Assembly: GCA_946186245.1 (NCBI GenBank)
Contig: CAMHMN010000021.1
Span: forward strand, 1-39,319
Source: an uncultured Clostridia bacterium
GTDB lineage: Bacteria > Bacillota > Clostridia > Oscillospirales > Acutalibacteraceae
Length of the DNA stretch: 39,319 bases
Direction: 5' to 3'
Each line of letters begins with the position of its first letter. Positions within the stretch are counted from its first letter, which is position 1. The notes beneath the pieces were generated by a model. That model made no database searches. It saw only the letters and a program-made list of their open reading frames with translations, and had not been told where the DNA came from. The position numbers and the translations under genes were made by a program. Shown in pieces: positions 38,698-39,319 of the stretch.

Positions 38698-39319
38698 TTA
38701 TTTGCCGAGAACCGCAAGCAGAACGCCGGCAGCGACCGCCGAACCGATGACGCCTGCGACATTCGGGCCAAGGGCGTGCATGAGCAGGTAGTTGGAAGGA
38801 TTAGTTTCCTGACCGACCTTCTGTGAAACTCTTGCAGCCATCGGAACGGCGGAAACGCCTGCCGAACCGATAAGAGGATTGACCTTGCCTCCGGTGAAAA
38901 TGTACATCAGCTTGCCGAAGATGACGCCGAAGGCTGTGCCGAGACAGAACGCGGCAAGGCCCAGACCGACGATCATGAGCGTTTCGGCGGTGAGGAAGAC
39001 TTCCGCTCTGGCAGTGGCGCCGACGGTGGTGCCGAGGAAGATCGTGACGATGTTCATCAGTTCGTTCTGAGCCGCATCGGAAATTCTCTTGACCACGCCG
39101 CTCTCACGCATGAGGTTGCCCAGCATGAGCATGCCGACCAGCGGTGCAGCGGAAGGCAGCAGAAGGGCGACGACAATGGTGACGATGATCGGGAACATGA
39201 TCTTTTCGGTCTTGGAAACGGTGCGGAGCTGCGTCATAACCACCGAACGCTCCTTCTTGGTGGTGAGCAGGCGCATGATGGGCGGCTGGATAATGGGAAC
39301 CAGCGCCATATAGCTGTAG
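38698..39319 (-). CDS. Na+-transporting carboxylic-acid decarboxylase beta subunit, 5'-truncated by window edge
   Basis: Only the C-terminal ~207 residues are in the window. The frame stays open to the right edge (Y-S-Y before [11 protein letters not shown]), so the ATG at 39309 is internal. The family signature for OadB, GcdB and MmdB is clear: [19 protein letters not shown], later [19 protein letters not shown] and [19 protein letters not shown] at the end. This membrane subunit couples decarboxylation of biotin-bound CO2 (from oxaloacetate, methylmalonyl-CoA or glutaconyl-CoA) to export of two Na+ ions. Which acid is used depends on the alpha subunit, which is outside the window. A strong terminator shows it is the last gene of its operon. 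Confidence 0.93.
   Translation of the reverse strand, partial: YSYMALVPIIQPPIMRLLTTKKERSVVMTQLRTVSKTEKIMFPIIVTIVVALLLPSAAPLVGMLMLGNLMRESGVVKRISDAAQNELMNIVTIFLGTTVGATARAEVFLTAETLMIVGLGLAAFCLGTAFGVIFGKLMYIFTGGKVNPLIGSAGVSAVPMAARVSQKVGQETNPSNYLLMHALGPNVAGVIGSAVAAGVLLAVLGK

Overview
The window looks like chromosomal DNA from a Bacillota member of class Clostridia, most likely an Oscillospirales/Ruminococcaceae-type gut anaerobe. The basis is purine-rich Shine-Dalgarno sites, many TTGxxx-17-TATAAT promoters, mid-range GC, several rho-independent terminators, and gene content: DegV/FakB proteins, DUF445, PduL, AzlCD, YfhO, a Na+-pumping decarboxylase beta subunit, and a surface protein with GHxWGxW repeats. 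Lineage is inference. I saw no tRNA, rRNA, CRISPR array, IS transposase or phage genes.

Layout. 1-1529: 3' end of a repeat-rich surface protein. 1821-2501: small membrane protein. 2691-3521: a decayed toxin-antitoxin locus (intact RelB/DinJ-type antitoxin, PIN toxin truncated at both ends) between imperfect direct repeats. 3803-4699: DUF445 membrane protein. 4889-5461 (-): PduL phosphotransacylase. 5677-6888: GT4 glycosyltransferase. 6964-8244 (-): DUF21/CBS/CorC_HlyC membrane protein. 8454-11941: two-gene heterodimeric ABC exporter with one degenerate ATP site. 12157-12978: polyprenyl-phosphate sugar-phosphotransferase. 13132-13863 (-): CofE-like ligase. 14028-15431 (-): MarR regulator plus DegV fatty-acid-binding protein, a probable operon with an operator over the promoter. 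15665-17134 (-): polytopic membrane protein ending in a LuxR-type HTH. 17409-18602: small DUF1232 protein and a lipoprotein.

18765-25925 is the most unusual part. A membrane-anchored PP2C phosphatase with a predicted extracytoplasmic BIG2 domain is followed, 60 bp downstream, by a 1927-residue protein of unknown function. The giant carries eight repeats with an exact 43-residue period, a Pro/Glu-rich linker and a roughly 1000-residue C-terminal region. About 8 kb further on, 34284-36026 encodes a zinc-ribbon/kinase-fold/TM/two-PASTA protein that has lost the VAIK lysine, the HRD aspartate and the DFG aspartate, so it is a probable pseudokinase. An intact phosphatase, a PASTA pseudokinase and a large repeat protein suggest a cell-envelope signalling or scaffold system, but that link is inference.

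26093-30440 is a tightly coupled operon: YfhO-family membrane protein, a HAD hydrolase with a DxN active-site variant, and a tandem-NUDIX protein. It is followed by azlC-azlD (branched-chain amino acid export), mnmA (tRNA 2-thiolation), an orphan solute-binding lipoprotein and the pseudokinase. On the minus strand at the right end are a second DegV protein, a GT-C-like membrane protein, and the 3' part of a Na+-translocating decarboxylase beta subunit that runs off the window.
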